Part shown: positions 31,234-40,352 of the stretch, in pieces
Numbering within the stretch: the stretch's first letter is position 1
Layout of the letters: every line of letters begins with the position of its first letter
Assembly: GCF_000349845.1 (NCBI RefSeq)
Contig: NC_020829.1
Location: 4,967,001 to 5,031,000 of the forward strand
DNA length: 64,000 nucleotides
Origin: Pseudomonas sp. ATCC 13867
GTDB lineage: Bacteria > Pseudomonadota > Gammaproteobacteria > Pseudomonadales > Pseudomonadaceae
Reading direction: 5' to 3'
Made by a program: the position numbers and the translations under genes
The notes under the pieces: model-generated
The model's input: the letters and a program-made list of their open reading frames with translations, nothing else
Told to the model about the DNA's origin: nothing
Database searches by the model: none

Positions 31234-32118
31234 TCAAACCGGTGAGGCAAGGTGCTTGGCAAAGCACTCGCCCAGCCACTGCGCCGCCGGCCCCAGCGGC
31301 TCGTCGCGGCGCCAGACCAGCTCCACCACCAAGGGCGGCGGCGTCCAGTCGCTGGCCAGTTCCACCAGCAGCGGCTGATACGCCGGGTACTGCGCCACGT
31401 GGGTCGGCAGCCAGGCCCAGCCGAGGTCGCGCATCAGCAACTCCGCCATCGCGTAGAAGCTGTCGGCGCGCCACACCAGCGGGCTGATCTGCTCACCACC
31501 GGGGTAATGGCTGTCCTGCGGCGCCATCAGCAACTGGCGGTGCCGCGCCAGCTCGCGGCGATCGGCGTAGTCGAGCTTCGCCAGCTCATGCCCGGCGCCG
31601 CACACGGTGACCATCTCGATGGTGCCCAGGCGCTGCCGCTCCAACTGCTCCGGCATGCCCTCGTGATGGAACAGCAGCCCGAGATCGGCCCGGCGCTCCA
31701 GCAGCTTGCGCGCCACGTCGCCCTGGGCGCCGCTGGCCAACTGCACTTCCAGCGAGGGGAATTCCTGCGCCAGCGCCTGCAACCCCGAGAGCACCGGCTG
31801 ATAGGGCATCGCCTCATCCTGCGCCAGCCGCAGCAACGGCTCGGTGCCGCGCACCAGTGCCAGCGCGCGGCTTTCCAGGCGCTCGCACTGGCGCAGCACC
31901 TCGCGGGCCTCATCCAGCAGCGCCCTGCCCTCGGCGGTCAGCACCGGCTGGCGGCCGCTGCTGCGCTCGAACAGGGTCACGCCCAGGTCGCTTTCCAGCA
32001 GCGCGATGGACGAACTCACCGCCGACTGCACGCGCTTGAGCTGGCGCGCCGCCGCCGAGAAGGACGCTTGATCGGCGACGCTGACGAAGAGGCGCAACTG
32101 ATCCAGGTTCCACTGCAT
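31234..32118 (-). CDS. LysR-family transcriptional regulator
   Basis: 294 residues. N-terminal winged helix (LRLFVSVADQASFSAAARQL, then LLESDLGVTLFERSSGRQPVL) and a C-terminal LysR substrate domain (about 90-290). It is divergent from the emrE-like gene with a 137-nt gap, the typical arrangement for a regulator controlling its neighbour, so regulation of the efflux protein is likely but not shown. Ligand unknown. Positional counterpart of P. aeruginosa PA4989. Confidence 0.9.
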   Translation of the reverse strand: MQWNLDQLRLFVSVADQASFSAAARQLKRVQSAVSSSIALLESDLGVTLFERSSGRQPVLTAEGRALLDEAREVLRQCERLESRALALVRGTEPLLRLAQDEAMPYQPVLSGLQALAQEFPSLEVQLASGAQGDVARKLLERRADLGLLFHHEGMPEQLERQRLGTIEMVTVCGAGHELAKLDYADRRELARHRQLLMAPQDSHYPGGEQISPLVWRADSFYAMAELLMRDLGWAWLPTHVAQYPAYQPLLVELASDWTPPPLVVELVWRRDEPLGPAAQWLGECFAKHLASPV

Positions 32119-32255
32119 GAGCTATCTCCGCCACCTATCTCGAAATCAGATAGGCAATGACTTTATCCCATCACCCGGATGATTAGAATGGCCGCCAGAC
32201 CGAATGCAACCCACTCGCCGCGCCATGCAGCGCGTCGTTATCGGGAGGACCGAAT

Positions 32256-32588
32256 ATGCCCGGCTATCTCTACCTCGCCATTGCCATCGTCGCCGAAGTG
32301 ATCGCCACCGCGTCGCTGAAGTCGGTCAAGGGCCTCTCCACGCCCCTGCCGCTGGGACTGGTGATCGTCGGCTACGCGATCTCCTTCTGGATGCTCACCC
32401 TGGTGGTGCGCAGCATCCCGGTGGGCATCGCCTACGCCATCTGGGCCGGCCTGGGCATCGTGCTGGTCAGCGTCGCGGCACTGGTGCTCTACCAGCAGAA
32501 GCTCGACACCCCCGCCCTGCTGGGCATGGGCCTGATCGTCAGCGGGGTGGTGGTGATCCAGCTGTTCTCCGGCACCGCCGGACACTGA
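32256..32588 (+). CDS. emrE: Small multidrug resistance efflux protein EmrE
   Basis: 110 residues with four transmembrane helices. It is an H+-coupled antiporter of quaternary ammonium compounds and lipophilic cations and works as an antiparallel dimer in the inner membrane. Glu14 in helix 1 (AIVAEVIATASLKS), the proton/substrate residue, and Trp63 (AYAIWAGLGIV) are conserved at the canonical positions. Length equals that of the P. aeruginosa protein (PA4990). A small palindromic repeat follows 20 nt after the stop and may end the transcript. Confidence 0.93.
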   Translation: MPGYLYLAIAIVAEVIATASLKSVKGLSTPLPLGLVIVGYAISFWMLTLVVRSIPVGIAYAIWAGLGIVLVSVAALVLYQQKLDTPALLGMGLIVSGVVVIQLFSGTAGH

Positions 32589-32608
32589 TGCGGCGCCCTC
32601 GGCATTCT

Positions 32609-32630
32609 GTAGGAGTAAGCTTGCTCCTAC
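32609..32630. repeat. Shortened solo REP palindrome (locus f)
   Basis: GTAGGAG and CTCCTAC arms flank TAAGCTTG, giving a 22-nt element with only two mismatches to perfect symmetry. It lacks the CGCGAA end of the main family, and there is no inverted partner. Confidence 0.6.
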
Positions 32631-32712
32631 AAAAGCAGCCTGAGCCAACGGGCGTTTGCCGCCGCCCTCAAGCGTTATACTGCGCCCTTCGTTTTTCCCT
32701 CGAGGCGCTTTC

Positions 32713-33888
32713 ATGTCCGAATCCCTGAGCACCGACATCCTCATCGTCGGCGGCGGCATCGCCGGTCTCTGGCTCAATGCCCGCCTGCGGCGGGCCGGTT
32801 TTTCCACCGTGCTGGTGGAAAACACCGCGCTGGGCGGCGTGCAGAGCATGCGCTCGCAAGGGATCATCCACGGCGGCACCAAATACGCCCTGCACGGTGC
32901 GCTGAGCGGCGCCTCGGAAGCCATCGCCGACATGCCTGCGCTGTGGCGCGACTGCCTGGCCGGCACCGGCGAAGTGGACCTGCGCGGCGTACGCGTGCTC
33001 TCCGACGCGCACTACCTGTGGTCGCCCGGCAGTCTGGCCGGCAACCTCACCAGCTTCTTCGCCAGCAAGGCGGTGCGCAGCCGGGTCGCCCAGGTGAAAG
33101 GTGCCGACCTGCCGCCAGCCTTGCAGGACAAGGCCTTCAAGGGCAAGGCCTACCGCCTCACCGAACTGGTGCTGGACGTACCCAGCCTGATCGCCCGCCT
33201 CGCCGAACTGGCCGGCGGCAGCCTGCTGGCCGGCGAGCGCATCGAAGCGCTGCGCGAAGGCGATAAGTTGGTCGGCCTGCGCGTGGACGGCCGCGAAATC
33301 CGCGCCCAGCGCGTGGTGCTCAGCGCCGGCGCCGGCAACCAGGCGCTGCTGCGCGAACTGGGGCTGGAGCGCCCGGAAATGCAGCGTCGTCCCCTGCACA
33401 TGGTGCTGGTCACCGCGCCGACCCTGAAACCGCTGTACGCCCACTGCCTGGGCGGCGGCCCGAAGCCGCGCGTCACCGTCACCACCCACCCGCTGAGCAA
33501 CGGCGACTGGGTCTGGTACCTGGGCGGCGACATCGCCGAGGCCGGCGGCGTGGCCCGCGACGAGGCCGAGCAGATCGCCGAGGCGCAGCGCGAACTGCAC
33601 AAGCTGGTGCCCTGGGTCGACCTCTCCGCCGCTCGCTGGGCAACCCTGCGCGTGGACCGCGCCGAACCTGCGCAAAGCAACCTGCTGCGCCCGGACAGCG
33701 CCTTCCTCGCCGAAGACGGCGCGCTGCTGGCGGGCTGGCCAACCAAGCTGGCCCTGGCGCCGAACTTCGCCGATCGCGTGCTGGAATCCCTGGAAAAGAA
33801 CGGCATCCGCCCACAAGCGAGCGCCGCCCTGCCCGAACTGCCGCGCCCGGCCCTGGCCCGCCCGGTCTGGGAGGAACTGCTCGGATGA
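32713..33888 (+). CDS. FAD-dependent oxidoreductase (DAO family)
   Basis: 391 residues. N-terminal FAD-binding motif ILIVGGGIAGLWLNARLRRAG (trimmed to GGGIAGLWLNARL) and QGIIHGGTKYAL, a segment typical of D-amino acid oxidase/glycerol-3-phosphate dehydrogenase-like enzymes; VVLSAGAGNQALL marks the returning FAD strand. Substrate unknown. The stop overlaps the start of the aldo/keto reductase as ATGA, so the two oxidoreductases are coupled. Positional counterpart of PA4991. The ATG at 32713 was chosen because it starts directly before the FAD strand. Confidence 0.85.
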   Translation: MSESLSTDILIVGGGIAGLWLNARLRRAGFSTVLVENTALGGVQSMRSQGIIHGGTKYALHGALSGASEAIADMPALWRDCLAGTGEVDLRGVRVLSDAHYLWSPGSLAGNLTSFFASKAVRSRVAQVKGADLPPALQDKAFKGKAYRLTELVLDVPSLIARLAELAGGSLLAGERIEALREGDKLVGLRVDGREIRAQRVVLSAGAGNQALLRELGLERPEMQRRPLHMVLVTAPTLKPLYAHCLGGGPKPRVTVTTHPLSNGDWVWYLGGDIAEAGGVARDEAEQIAEAQRELHKLVPWVDLSAARWATLRVDRAEPAQSNLLRPDSAFLAEDGALLAGWPTKLALAPNFADRVLESLEKNGIRPQASAALPELPRPALARPVWEELLG

Positions 33889-34688
33889 AGACCCTGCATC
33901 ACTTGCACCGCCCGCTGGGCAGCACCGGCCTGAACATCTCGCCGTTGGGCCTGGGCACCGTGAAACTGGGCCGCGACCAGGGCGTGAAATACCCCGAAGG
34001 CTTCCGCATTCCCAACGACCGCGAAGCCGCCGACCTGATCGCGCTGGCCCGCGAACTGGGCATCAACCTGATCGACACCGCGCCGGCCTATGGCCACAGC
34101 GAGGAGCGCCTCGGCCCGCTGCTGCGCGGCCAGCGCGATGCGTGGGTGATCGTCAGCAAGACCGGCGAGGAGTTCGTCGGCGGCCAGTCGCACTTCGACT
34201 TCAGCGCCGCGCACACCCGTCGCTCGGTGGAGCGCAGCCTCAAGCGCCTGGAGACCGACTACATCGACCTGGTGCTGGTGCACTCCGACGGCAACGACCT
34301 GGACATCCTGCGCGGCACCGAGGTCTACGCAACCCTGGAGCGCCTGAAGGAAGAAGGGCTGATCCGCGGCTTCGGCTTCTCCGGCAAGACCGTCGACGGC
34401 GGCCTGCTGGCCCTGGAGCGCGGCGACTGCGCGATGGTCACCTACAACCTCCAGGAGCAGGCGGAAAAGGCCGTGATCGACCACGCCCAGGCCCACGGGC
34501 GGGGCATCCTGATCAAGAAGGCCCTGGCCAGCGGCCATGCCACCCTCGCCCCCGGCGTCGATCCGCTGCGCGCCAGCTTCGAGCTGGTGCTGGGACATCC
34601 GGGTGTAGCCGGCGCCATCGTCGGCACCATCAATCCGCTGCACCTCGCGCACAACGTGAGCATCGCCGCCGAGGTCCTCGACCGCTGA
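33885..34688 (+). CDS. Aldo/keto reductase family protein
   Basis: 267 residues. A TIM-barrel oxidoreductase: LGLGTVKLGRD, the catalytic Asp/Tyr region INLIDTAPAYGHSEERLG, Lys in VIVSKTGEEF, HSDGND in place of the usual catalytic VHxxD segment, and VGTINPLHLAHNV near the NADP site. It is shorter than classic members but has all barrel landmarks. Coupled by ATGA to the FAD oxidoreductase. Positional counterpart of PA4992; the substrate is unknown. Confidence 0.87.
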   Translation: MKTLHHLHRPLGSTGLNISPLGLGTVKLGRDQGVKYPEGFRIPNDREAADLIALARELGINLIDTAPAYGHSEERLGPLLRGQRDAWVIVSKTGEEFVGGQSHFDFSAAHTRRSVERSLKRLETDYIDLVLVHSDGNDLDILRGTEVYATLERLKEEGLIRGFGFSGKTVDGGLLALERGDCAMVTYNLQEQAEKAVIDHAQAHGRGILIKKALASGHATLAPGVDPLRASFELVLGHPGVAGAIVGTINPLHLAHNVSIAAEVLDR

Positions 34689-34999
34689 TCGGCGGTCATG
34701 TGGATTACCTGTTCCTGTGCCATGCTCAGACTCCGCGGTGAAAATCGCGGTCAGAGAAAATGTCGCCAGCCGGTGATTCCCACGCAAAAACCTCGGAATC
34801 ACCCAGCCTTTCAGGGAAAAATTCGGAAATCCTTTTGATTTTCGATGACATCAGGATCGGTGTCAGGCTGTCCGGGCTATAGCGACCCCCGAAATCGATC
34901 GGCCGGACCGTCTCCAGCAGACGGTCAGCGTTGGCGTCGGCGCCGCCCCGATGGGCACGCCCGGCGCAACCCGGCGCCCTGTACGAGAAGGAAGCCCCC
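34689..34999. other. Gene-free gap, partly AT-richer
   Basis: 311 nt. A GACCGC/GCGGTC hairpin (34680-34697) overlaps the preceding stop codon, and CCGCG/CGCGG arms (34733-34737, 34746-34750) flank GTGAAAAT. Bases 34741-34860 are less GC-rich than their surroundings. No convincing gene; the only sizeable open frame is antisense (34726-35040) and lacks family features. Confidence 0.4.
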
Positions 35000-35911
35000 A
35001 TGCCCCGTACGCTCGCCCGCAAGGACCCGACCGCCTTCAAGACCCTGCCGTTGCTGGTGGAAGCCAGCCCGGAAGGTCTTGCCTACCAGACCCTCGGCAA
35101 GCCCCTGAACTTCGCCCAGGTGCTGGAGCGCCGCCGCCCCATCCAGATCGGCGAGAACGAACGCTTCGTCACCGAACTGGCCAACCTCGGCGTCTCGGTG
35201 CGCCTGACCCTGAACTTCCAGGGCCGCGACCACTGGATCCTGGTGCGCCAACGCCGCCTGGACCGCGGTGACACCGTGCTCAAGCTGATCTCCGGCTACG
35301 TGCCGGCCCACGAACTGAACCTACCGCTGCTCACCGCGATCCAGGAAGTCGCCGAGGAGTGCCTGGTGGAAACCGCCGACGGCTGGCTCGGCGGGCGCTT
35401 CGGCGACACCTGGCTGCCGACGCCCTACGAGGGCTGCCTGCGCTACCGCGAGAGCAGCCACTTCTCCCTCACCCCGCTGTCCGGCGCCTCGCGCCCGGTG
35501 CAGGCCGGTGCGCTGCGCCTGCTGGAGCGCCCGCAGGCCTACGTGCACCTGCCGACGGCCTCGCTGCAACTGGTCTACGACCTGCGCATGGAGCTGCCCA
35601 AGGACGCCCGTGACGTCAGCCTGTTCCACGTCGACGAAAAACTCGAAAGCGGCCCGCTGGTGGCTCGCCTGGACCGCCGCCGCCCGGACCTCTACCTGTT
35701 GCCGCTGGACCACGGCCAGCCCAGCGGCGAGCTCTACACCCTGAGCAAGGGCGAACTGCGCAAGGCCGCTACGCGCGGCGTGTGGCTGTCGGAGGGTTTT
35801 GCCGAACAGGATGGCTGGCTGGTGCGTGAGGAACGCATCCGCTTCCGCGACTGGATGGAGCAATGGCCGCCCGCCGCCGGCAATGCCGGCAGCGGGCGGC
35901 GCACAGCCTGA
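35000..35911 (+). CDS. Conserved Pseudomonas protein with Nudix-like segment
   Basis: 303 residues, soluble, no signal peptide. Not recognised with certainty. The segment LLTAIQEVAEECLVETADG (about 108-126) resembles a Nudix helix (RExxEE) without the leading Gly and first Glu, followed by a conserved-looking GWLGGRFGDTWLPTPYEGCLRY (trimmed to start). The C-terminal half contains LHVDEKLE-like and LYLLPLDHGQPSGELYTLSKG strands. Best guess: a degenerate Nudix-fold binding protein. Positional counterpart of PA4993. The ATG at 35000 follows GAAGGAAG. Confidence 0.7.
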   Translation: MPRTLARKDPTAFKTLPLLVEASPEGLAYQTLGKPLNFAQVLERRRPIQIGENERFVTELANLGVSVRLTLNFQGRDHWILVRQRRLDRGDTVLKLISGYVPAHELNLPLLTAIQEVAEECLVETADGWLGGRFGDTWLPTPYEGCLRYRESSHFSLTPLSGASRPVQAGALRLLERPQAYVHLPTASLQLVYDLRMELPKDARDVSLFHVDEKLESGPLVARLDRRRPDLYLLPLDHGQPSGELYTLSKGELRKAATRGVWLSEGFAEQDGWLVREERIRFRDWMEQWPPAAGNAGSGRRTA

Positions 35912-35955
35912 TTCCGCCGACCTGAACCGGCCACGCTGATGGTCGGATCAACCCT

Positions 35956-36047
35956 GTAGGAGCGAGCTTGCTCGCGAACCAGATCAACCGGCCACGCTGG
36001 CCTTGGGCGGTTCGCGAGCAATAACCAGGCGTCCCCCTCGCTCCTAC
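35956..36047. repeat. REPIN (locus g), one arm with internal insert
   Basis: Standard left copy (35956-35979). The right copy (36011-36047) has the insert GGGGACGCC plus TGGTTA on the minus strand. It lies between convergent genes. Confidence 0.8.
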
Positions 36048-36063
36048 AAAAAAGCGCTCCGTC

Positions 36064-37269
36064 TTACTTGAGCTGACTGGAACTCTTGCCCAGCAGCCGC
36101 CGCGCCACGATCAGCAGCTGGATCTGCTGGGTGCCTTCGAAGATGTCGAGGATCTTCGAATCCCGCGCCCACTTCTCCAGCAACTCCTCTTCCCCGTAGC
36201 CCAGCGCACCGGCCAGCTCGACGCATTTCAGCGTTACCTCGTTGGCCATCCGCCCGGCCTTGGCCTTGGCGATGGAGGCCTCCTTGGAGTTCGGCAGACG
36301 GTTGTCGGCCATCCACGCCGCCTTCAGGGTCAGCAGACGCGCCGCTTCCCATTCGGCCTCCAGGCGATACAACGTGGCTTCGGCGTGGCTGGCGCTGAGC
36401 AGCGGCTGGCGATAGTCGAAGCGACAGCCGGCCTTCTTCAACAGCTCGCGGGTACGATCCAGCGACGCCCTGGCCACGCCGATGGCCATTGCGGCCACCA
36501 GCGGGCGGGTGTTGTCGAAGGTTTCCATCACCCCGGCAAAGCCCTTCTGCACGTCGATCTCGGCATTGCCCAGCAGGTTGGCGGCCGGCACACGGCAGTC
36601 GCTGAAGCTGATGGACGCGGTGTCCGAGGCCTTGATGCCGAGCTTCTTCTCCAGACGGGTGACGGTCATCCCCGGCGTGCCTTTCTCCACCACGAAGGAC
36701 TTGATCGCCGCACGCCCCAGGCTCTTGTCCAGGGTCGCCCAGACCACCACCGCGTCGGCGCGGGCGCCGGAGGTGACGAAGATCTTCTCGCCGTTGAGCA
36801 CGTAGTGATCGCCATCGCGGGTGGCGGTGGTGCGGATCGCCGCCGAGTCCGAGCCGCAGCCCGGCTCGGTGATGGCCATCGCCGCCCAGGTACCGGAGAA
36901 GCGCTTGAGTTGCTCCTCGTTGGCCACCGCGGCGATGGCGGCGTTGCCCAACCCCTGGCGCGGCATGGCCAGCAGCAGGCCGGTGTCGCCCCAGCACATT
37001 TCCATCACGCCCAGGCAGGCGGACAGGTTGCCGCCGTTCTTCACGCCCTCCTCCGCGCCAGCCTTGCGCTTGCTGGCCGAGGTAGCGCCCACGGCGTCCG
37101 GCGAGCCGGCGTTCATGCCGTCCAGCAGCGCGGCAAGCAGGTCCAGTTCCTTGGGGTAGGCGTGCTCGGCCTTGTCGTACTTACGCGAAATCGGCCGCAG
37201 GTAGTTCTCCGCCACCTGGCGGGCCTGGTTCTGCAGGGTGCGGAATTTCTTCGGCGTCTCGAGGTACAT
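36064..37269 (-). CDS. Acyl-CoA dehydrogenase
   Basis: 401 residues. FAD enzyme oxidising an acyl-CoA to the enoyl-CoA. Seen: AITEPGCGSDSAAIRTTA (FAD/substrate signature), EKIFVTSGARADAVVVWA and a C-terminal ILDIFEGTQQIQLLIVARRL, whose Glu in FEGT matches the catalytic base position of short/medium-chain members. The acyl chain preferred cannot be read from the sequence. It follows a second acyl-CoA dehydrogenase by 10 nt; the pair corresponds to P. aeruginosa PA4994/PA4995. Confidence 0.9.
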   Translation of the reverse strand: MYLETPKKFRTLQNQARQVAENYLRPISRKYDKAEHAYPKELDLLAALLDGMNAGSPDAVGATSASKRKAGAEEGVKNGGNLSACLGVMEMCWGDTGLLLAMPRQGLGNAAIAAVANEEQLKRFSGTWAAMAITEPGCGSDSAAIRTTATRDGDHYVLNGEKIFVTSGARADAVVVWATLDKSLGRAAIKSFVVEKGTPGMTVTRLEKKLGIKASDTASISFSDCRVPAANLLGNAEIDVQKGFAGVMETFDNTRPLVAAMAIGVARASLDRTRELLKKAGCRFDYRQPLLSASHAEATLYRLEAEWEAARLLTLKAAWMADNRLPNSKEASIAKAKAGRMANEVTLKCVELAGALGYGEEELLEKWARDSKILDIFEGTQQIQLLIVARRLLGKSSSQLK

Positions 37270-37279
37270 GGAAAACTCC

Positions 37280-38563
37280 TTACAGGTGCAGCCCGCCAGC
37301 CATCAGGCCGACGGCGCGCAGGTCGCGGTACCAGCGCTCGGCCGGGTGTTCCTGGGTGAAACCGTGGCCGCCGAGCAGTTGCACCGCGTCGGTACCGATC
37401 TTCATCGCCTTCTCGGCGCAGAGCAGCTTCGCCAGATAAGCCTCGCGGTGGAACGCCTGGCCACGCTCGGCCAGCGCGCAGGCGCGCCAGACCATCAGGC
37501 GCATGGCATCCAGCTCGACCGCGATGTCCGCGACCATGAAGGCCACGCCCTGGCGATGGCTGATCGGCTCGCCGAAGGCCTCGCGCTCGTTGCAGTAGGT
37601 GATCACGTAGTCCAGTGCAGCCTGTCCGGTGCCCACGGCCAGTGCACACCAGGCCAGCACGGTGTAATCGAGGAAGGTCTGATAATCGAAGCGTTCCGCC
37701 GCCAGCCGCTGTTCCGCCGGAACCTTCACGCCCTTGAAGCGGATCCGCGCCGTGCCCGTGGCCTTCAGGCCCATTGCCGGCTCGGCGTGGACTTCGACGC
37801 CCTTGGCACGGGTGTCCACCAGGAACAACGCCGGACCATCGCCGGCATCCGCCGCAACGATCAGCTTCTGCGCATCCACGCCCCGCACCACGAGGCACTT
37901 CTCGCCGGACAGCGTGTAACCCGTACCGCGCTTGCGGGCTTTGGTGGACAAGCGCTGCGGGTCGGCCAACAGCTGCGGCTCGTTCACGGCGATGGCGATC
38001 ACGGGTGCCGCGTCCTCGCCGACGAACGCCGGCAGCCAGCGCGACTGCTGCTCGGAGGAGGCCCAGCGGCGGATGCAGTTGGCCGCCGACAGCGGCACCA
38101 GCAGCGCGGCCGCGAGGCCCAGGTCGCCACGGGCCAGGGATTCGGCGATCAGCGCGTTGCTCACCACGGTGCGCTCGCCGGCCATGCCGCCGTGCACTTC
38201 GCTGACGCCGTAGTGGGTCAGGCCCAGCTCCTGCGCCTGGGCCAATAGCTCCAGGCTCAGGTTGGCCTTGGCATCGGCCTCGTGGGCGGCCGGGCGCAGC
38301 ACCTCGGCGGCAAAGCCTTCGAGCATCTCCACCAGCATCTGCTGCTCGTCGGACAGGGACAGGTCGAACAGCCCGTCCGGGTCGGCCTTGCGCGGCGTCT
38401 TGGGTTGCTTGGCCGCACGCTCGCTGGCCAGCCGGAAGCCGGTGCGACTGCCGCTGTAGAGCAGTCGTTCGAAGGGTTTGCGCAGCTTGAGTCGGTCCGG
38501 CCAGTCGGCCTGGGCGACACGGTTCAGCACGGCCAGGGCGCGGCCCTGCACGTCGGTGGTCAT
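37280..38563 (-). CDS. Acyl-CoA dehydrogenase (second paralogue)
   Basis: 427 residues. An extended N-terminal region (about 1-45, VLNRVAQADWPDRLKLRKP) precedes the dehydrogenase fold: FDLSLSDEQQMLVEMLEGFA, GVSEVHGGMAGERTVV, GEKCLVVRGVDAQKLIVAA and the C-terminal MKIGTDAVQLLGGHGFTQEH. The C-terminus ends at WYRDLRAVGLMAGGLHL and shows no obvious YEGT catalytic Glu, so it may depend on, or form a heteromer with, the downstream paralogue (inference). Start ATG at 38563. The upstream gap to hldE contains only the dispersed inverted repeat. Confidence 0.85.
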   Translation of the reverse strand: MTTDVQGRALAVLNRVAQADWPDRLKLRKPFERLLYSGSRTGFRLASERAAKQPKTPRKADPDGLFDLSLSDEQQMLVEMLEGFAAEVLRPAAHEADAKANLSLELLAQAQELGLTHYGVSEVHGGMAGERTVVSNALIAESLARGDLGLAAALLVPLSAANCIRRWASSEQQSRWLPAFVGEDAAPVIAIAVNEPQLLADPQRLSTKARKRGTGYTLSGEKCLVVRGVDAQKLIVAADAGDGPALFLVDTRAKGVEVHAEPAMGLKATGTARIRFKGVKVPAEQRLAAERFDYQTFLDYTVLAWCALAVGTGQAALDYVITYCNEREAFGEPISHRQGVAFMVADIAVELDAMRLMVWRACALAERGQAFHREAYLAKLLCAEKAMKIGTDAVQLLGGHGFTQEHPAERWYRDLRAVGLMAGGLHL

Positions 38564-38704
38564 GGCATCTCGCTCCGCGGAGGGTGGATGCCCCGATCAT
38601 GCGCTGCAAAATGTTGCAGGGACCATGACCGCTTTGCCGCCGGTGATTGGCAGAGCGGTCAGTGAGGGCAGCGGAGGCAACCGGAGAGAGTGTGCCTGGG
38701 CTTC

Positions 38705-38821
38705 CCCCTCACCCCAGCCCTCTCCCTCAGGGAGAGGGGGCAGATTGTGCCGGCTGACGTCATGGTTTCATCCTGCACCGAACGGTCCCCTCTCCCCCTG
38801 GGAGAGGGCTGGGGTGAGGGG
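38705..38821. repeat. 117-nt inverted repeat with 22-nt perfect arms
   Basis: Arms at 38705-38726 (CCCCTCACCCCAGCCCTCTC...) and 38800-38821 are exact reverse complements, with inner blocks (CTCCCTCAGGGAG, CTCTCCCCCTGGGAG) that also fold. It sits between the acyl-CoA dehydrogenase start and the hldE stop. A related partial copy is at 24087-24143. I see no transposase gene. Confidence 0.85.
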
Positions 38822-38840
38822 AATCCGCAGGAACGAAGAG

Positions 38841-40265
38841 TCAGCCCTGGTGGCGGATCTTCTCGACGATGGCGGTGGTGGAGCTGTTTTCCACCAGGCC
38901 CAGCACGCGGACTTCGCCGCCGTAGGCCTTGACGATGTCAGCGCCAACCACCTGCTCGACGCCATAGTCACCGCCCTTCACCAGCACGTCCGGGCGGACT
39001 TCGCTGAGCAGGCGTTCGGGGGTGTCTTCGGCGAAGCTGACGACCCAGTCCACCGCGCCGAGGCCGGCGAGCACGGCCATGCGGCGGTCGACGCTGTTGA
39101 TCGGGCGGCCCGGGCCTTTCAGGCGGGTCACCGAGCCGTCGTCGTTGACCCCGACGATCAGGCGGTCGCCCTGGGCGCGCGCCTGTTCCAGGTAGGTCAC
39201 GTGGCCGGCGTGGAGGATGTCGAAGCAGCCGTTGGTGAAGACGATCTTCTCGCCGTGGGCGCGGGCGTCCTCGATGGCCAGCAGCAGCTGGTCTAGGCTC
39301 AGCACGCCACGCTCGGAGCCCTGCTCGCGCTGCACGGCGCGACGCAGTTCCGGGGCGCTGATGGCGGCGGTACCGAGCTTGCCGACGACGATGCCGGCGG
39401 CGAGGTTGGCCAGGGCCACAGCTTGCGGCAGGTCTTCACCGGCGGCGATCGCCCCGGCCAGGGTGGAAATCACCGTGTCGCCGGCGCCGGTGACGTCGAA
39501 CACTTCGCGGGCGCGGGCCGGCAGGTGCAGGGCGTTGTGGCCGGGACGCAGCAGGGTCATGCCGTGCTCGCCACGGGTGACCAGCAGAGCGCCGAGTTCC
39601 AGCTCGGTCATCAGTTGCTGGCCCTTGGCGACCAGTTCGGCCTCATCAAGGCAGCGGCCGACGATGGCTTCGAATTCGGAGAGGTTCGGGGTGATCAGGC
39701 TGGCGCCACGGTAGATGGCGAAGTCCTTGCCCTTGGGATCGGCCAGCACCGGGATGCCGCGCTGGCGGGCGGCCTGGATCAGTTGCTGGTGGTTCTTCAG
39801 CGCGCCCTTGCCGTAGTCGGACAGCACCAGCACGCGGACCCGCTCCAGCAGTGCCTCGACGTCGGCGGACAGGGCCACGGCGTCGGTGCGGAAGGCTTCC
39901 TCGAAGTCCACGCGCAGCAGTTGCTGGTGGCGGCTCATGACCCGCAGCTTGACGATGGTCGGCTGGCCGGCGATACGCTGGAAGCGGGTGGTCACCCCGA
40001 CGGCCTGCAGGCTGTCGCTCAGACTGTCGGCAGCTTCGTCGACACCGGTGACGCCGACCAGGAAGGCCGGGGCGCCGAGGGCGGCAAGGTTCAGCGCGAC
40101 GTTGGCGGCGCCACCGGGGCGATCCTCATGCTGCTCGACCCGCACCACGGGCACCGGCGCCTCGGGCGAGATGCGCGAGGTCGCGCCGTGCCAGTAGCGG
40201 TCGAGCATCACGTCGCCTACCACCAGCACGGGGGCCTGATCGAATCGGGGCATGGTCAATTTCAT
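38841..40265 (-). CDS. hldE: Bifunctional heptose kinase/adenylyltransferase HldE
   Basis: 474 residues from the ATG at 40265, the usual HldE length. The N-terminal ribokinase-type domain (about 1-315; [46 protein letters not shown]) phosphorylates heptose 7-phosphate at C1. The C-terminal nucleotidyltransferase (about 343-474; [20 protein letters not shown]) makes ADP-heptose, the donor for WaaC and WaaF further along this window. Cytosolic. It is followed on the same strand, upstream, by dnpA with an 87-nt gap holding a promoter-like site. Confidence 0.97.
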   Translation of the reverse strand: MKLTMPRFDQAPVLVVGDVMLDRYWHGATSRISPEAPVPVVRVEQHEDRPGGAANVALNLAALGAPAFLVGVTGVDEAADSLSDSLQAVGVTTRFQRIAGQPTIVKLRVMSRHQQLLRVDFEEAFRTDAVALSADVEALLERVRVLVLSDYGKGALKNHQQLIQAARQRGIPVLADPKGKDFAIYRGASLITPNLSEFEAIVGRCLDEAELVAKGQQLMTELELGALLVTRGEHGMTLLRPGHNALHLPARAREVFDVTGAGDTVISTLAGAIAAGEDLPQAVALANLAAGIVVGKLGTAAISAPELRRAVQREQGSERGVLSLDQLLLAIEDARAHGEKIVFTNGCFDILHAGHVTYLEQARAQGDRLIVGVNDDGSVTRLKGPGRPINSVDRRMAVLAGLGAVDWVVSFAEDTPERLLSEVRPDVLVKGGDYGVEQVVGADIVKAYGGEVRVLGLVENSSTTAIVEKIRHQG

Positions 40266-40294
40266 GGGAACTCCGCAGGTCGAAATCGCCGCGG

Positions 40295-40303
40295 ATAATA
40301 CCA
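40295..40303 (-). promoter_or_regulatory. Extended -10 promoter upstream of hldE
   Basis: On the minus strand TGGTATTAT matches an extended -10 (TGn plus TATTAT at 40295-40300), 29 nt before the hldE ATG. No good -35 is seen. Confidence 0.4.
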
Positions 40304-40352
40304 TAGCCGCCCAGTGCGACTTGCGCCGGGCACCGAGCGGTCACGGCAATCT

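Noticed and set aside
31058..31474. Upstream in-frame extension of waaA
   Set aside because: It reads through a REP pair (SLLANR, REQARSY-type peptides are translated REP) and into the LysR gene antisense; WaaA starts cleanly at 31057.
34726..35040. 104-residue antisense open frame in the 34689-34999 gap
   Set aside because: Overlaps the start of the 35000 gene, has no clear Shine-Dalgarno and no recognisable family; kept only as a note in the gap entry.
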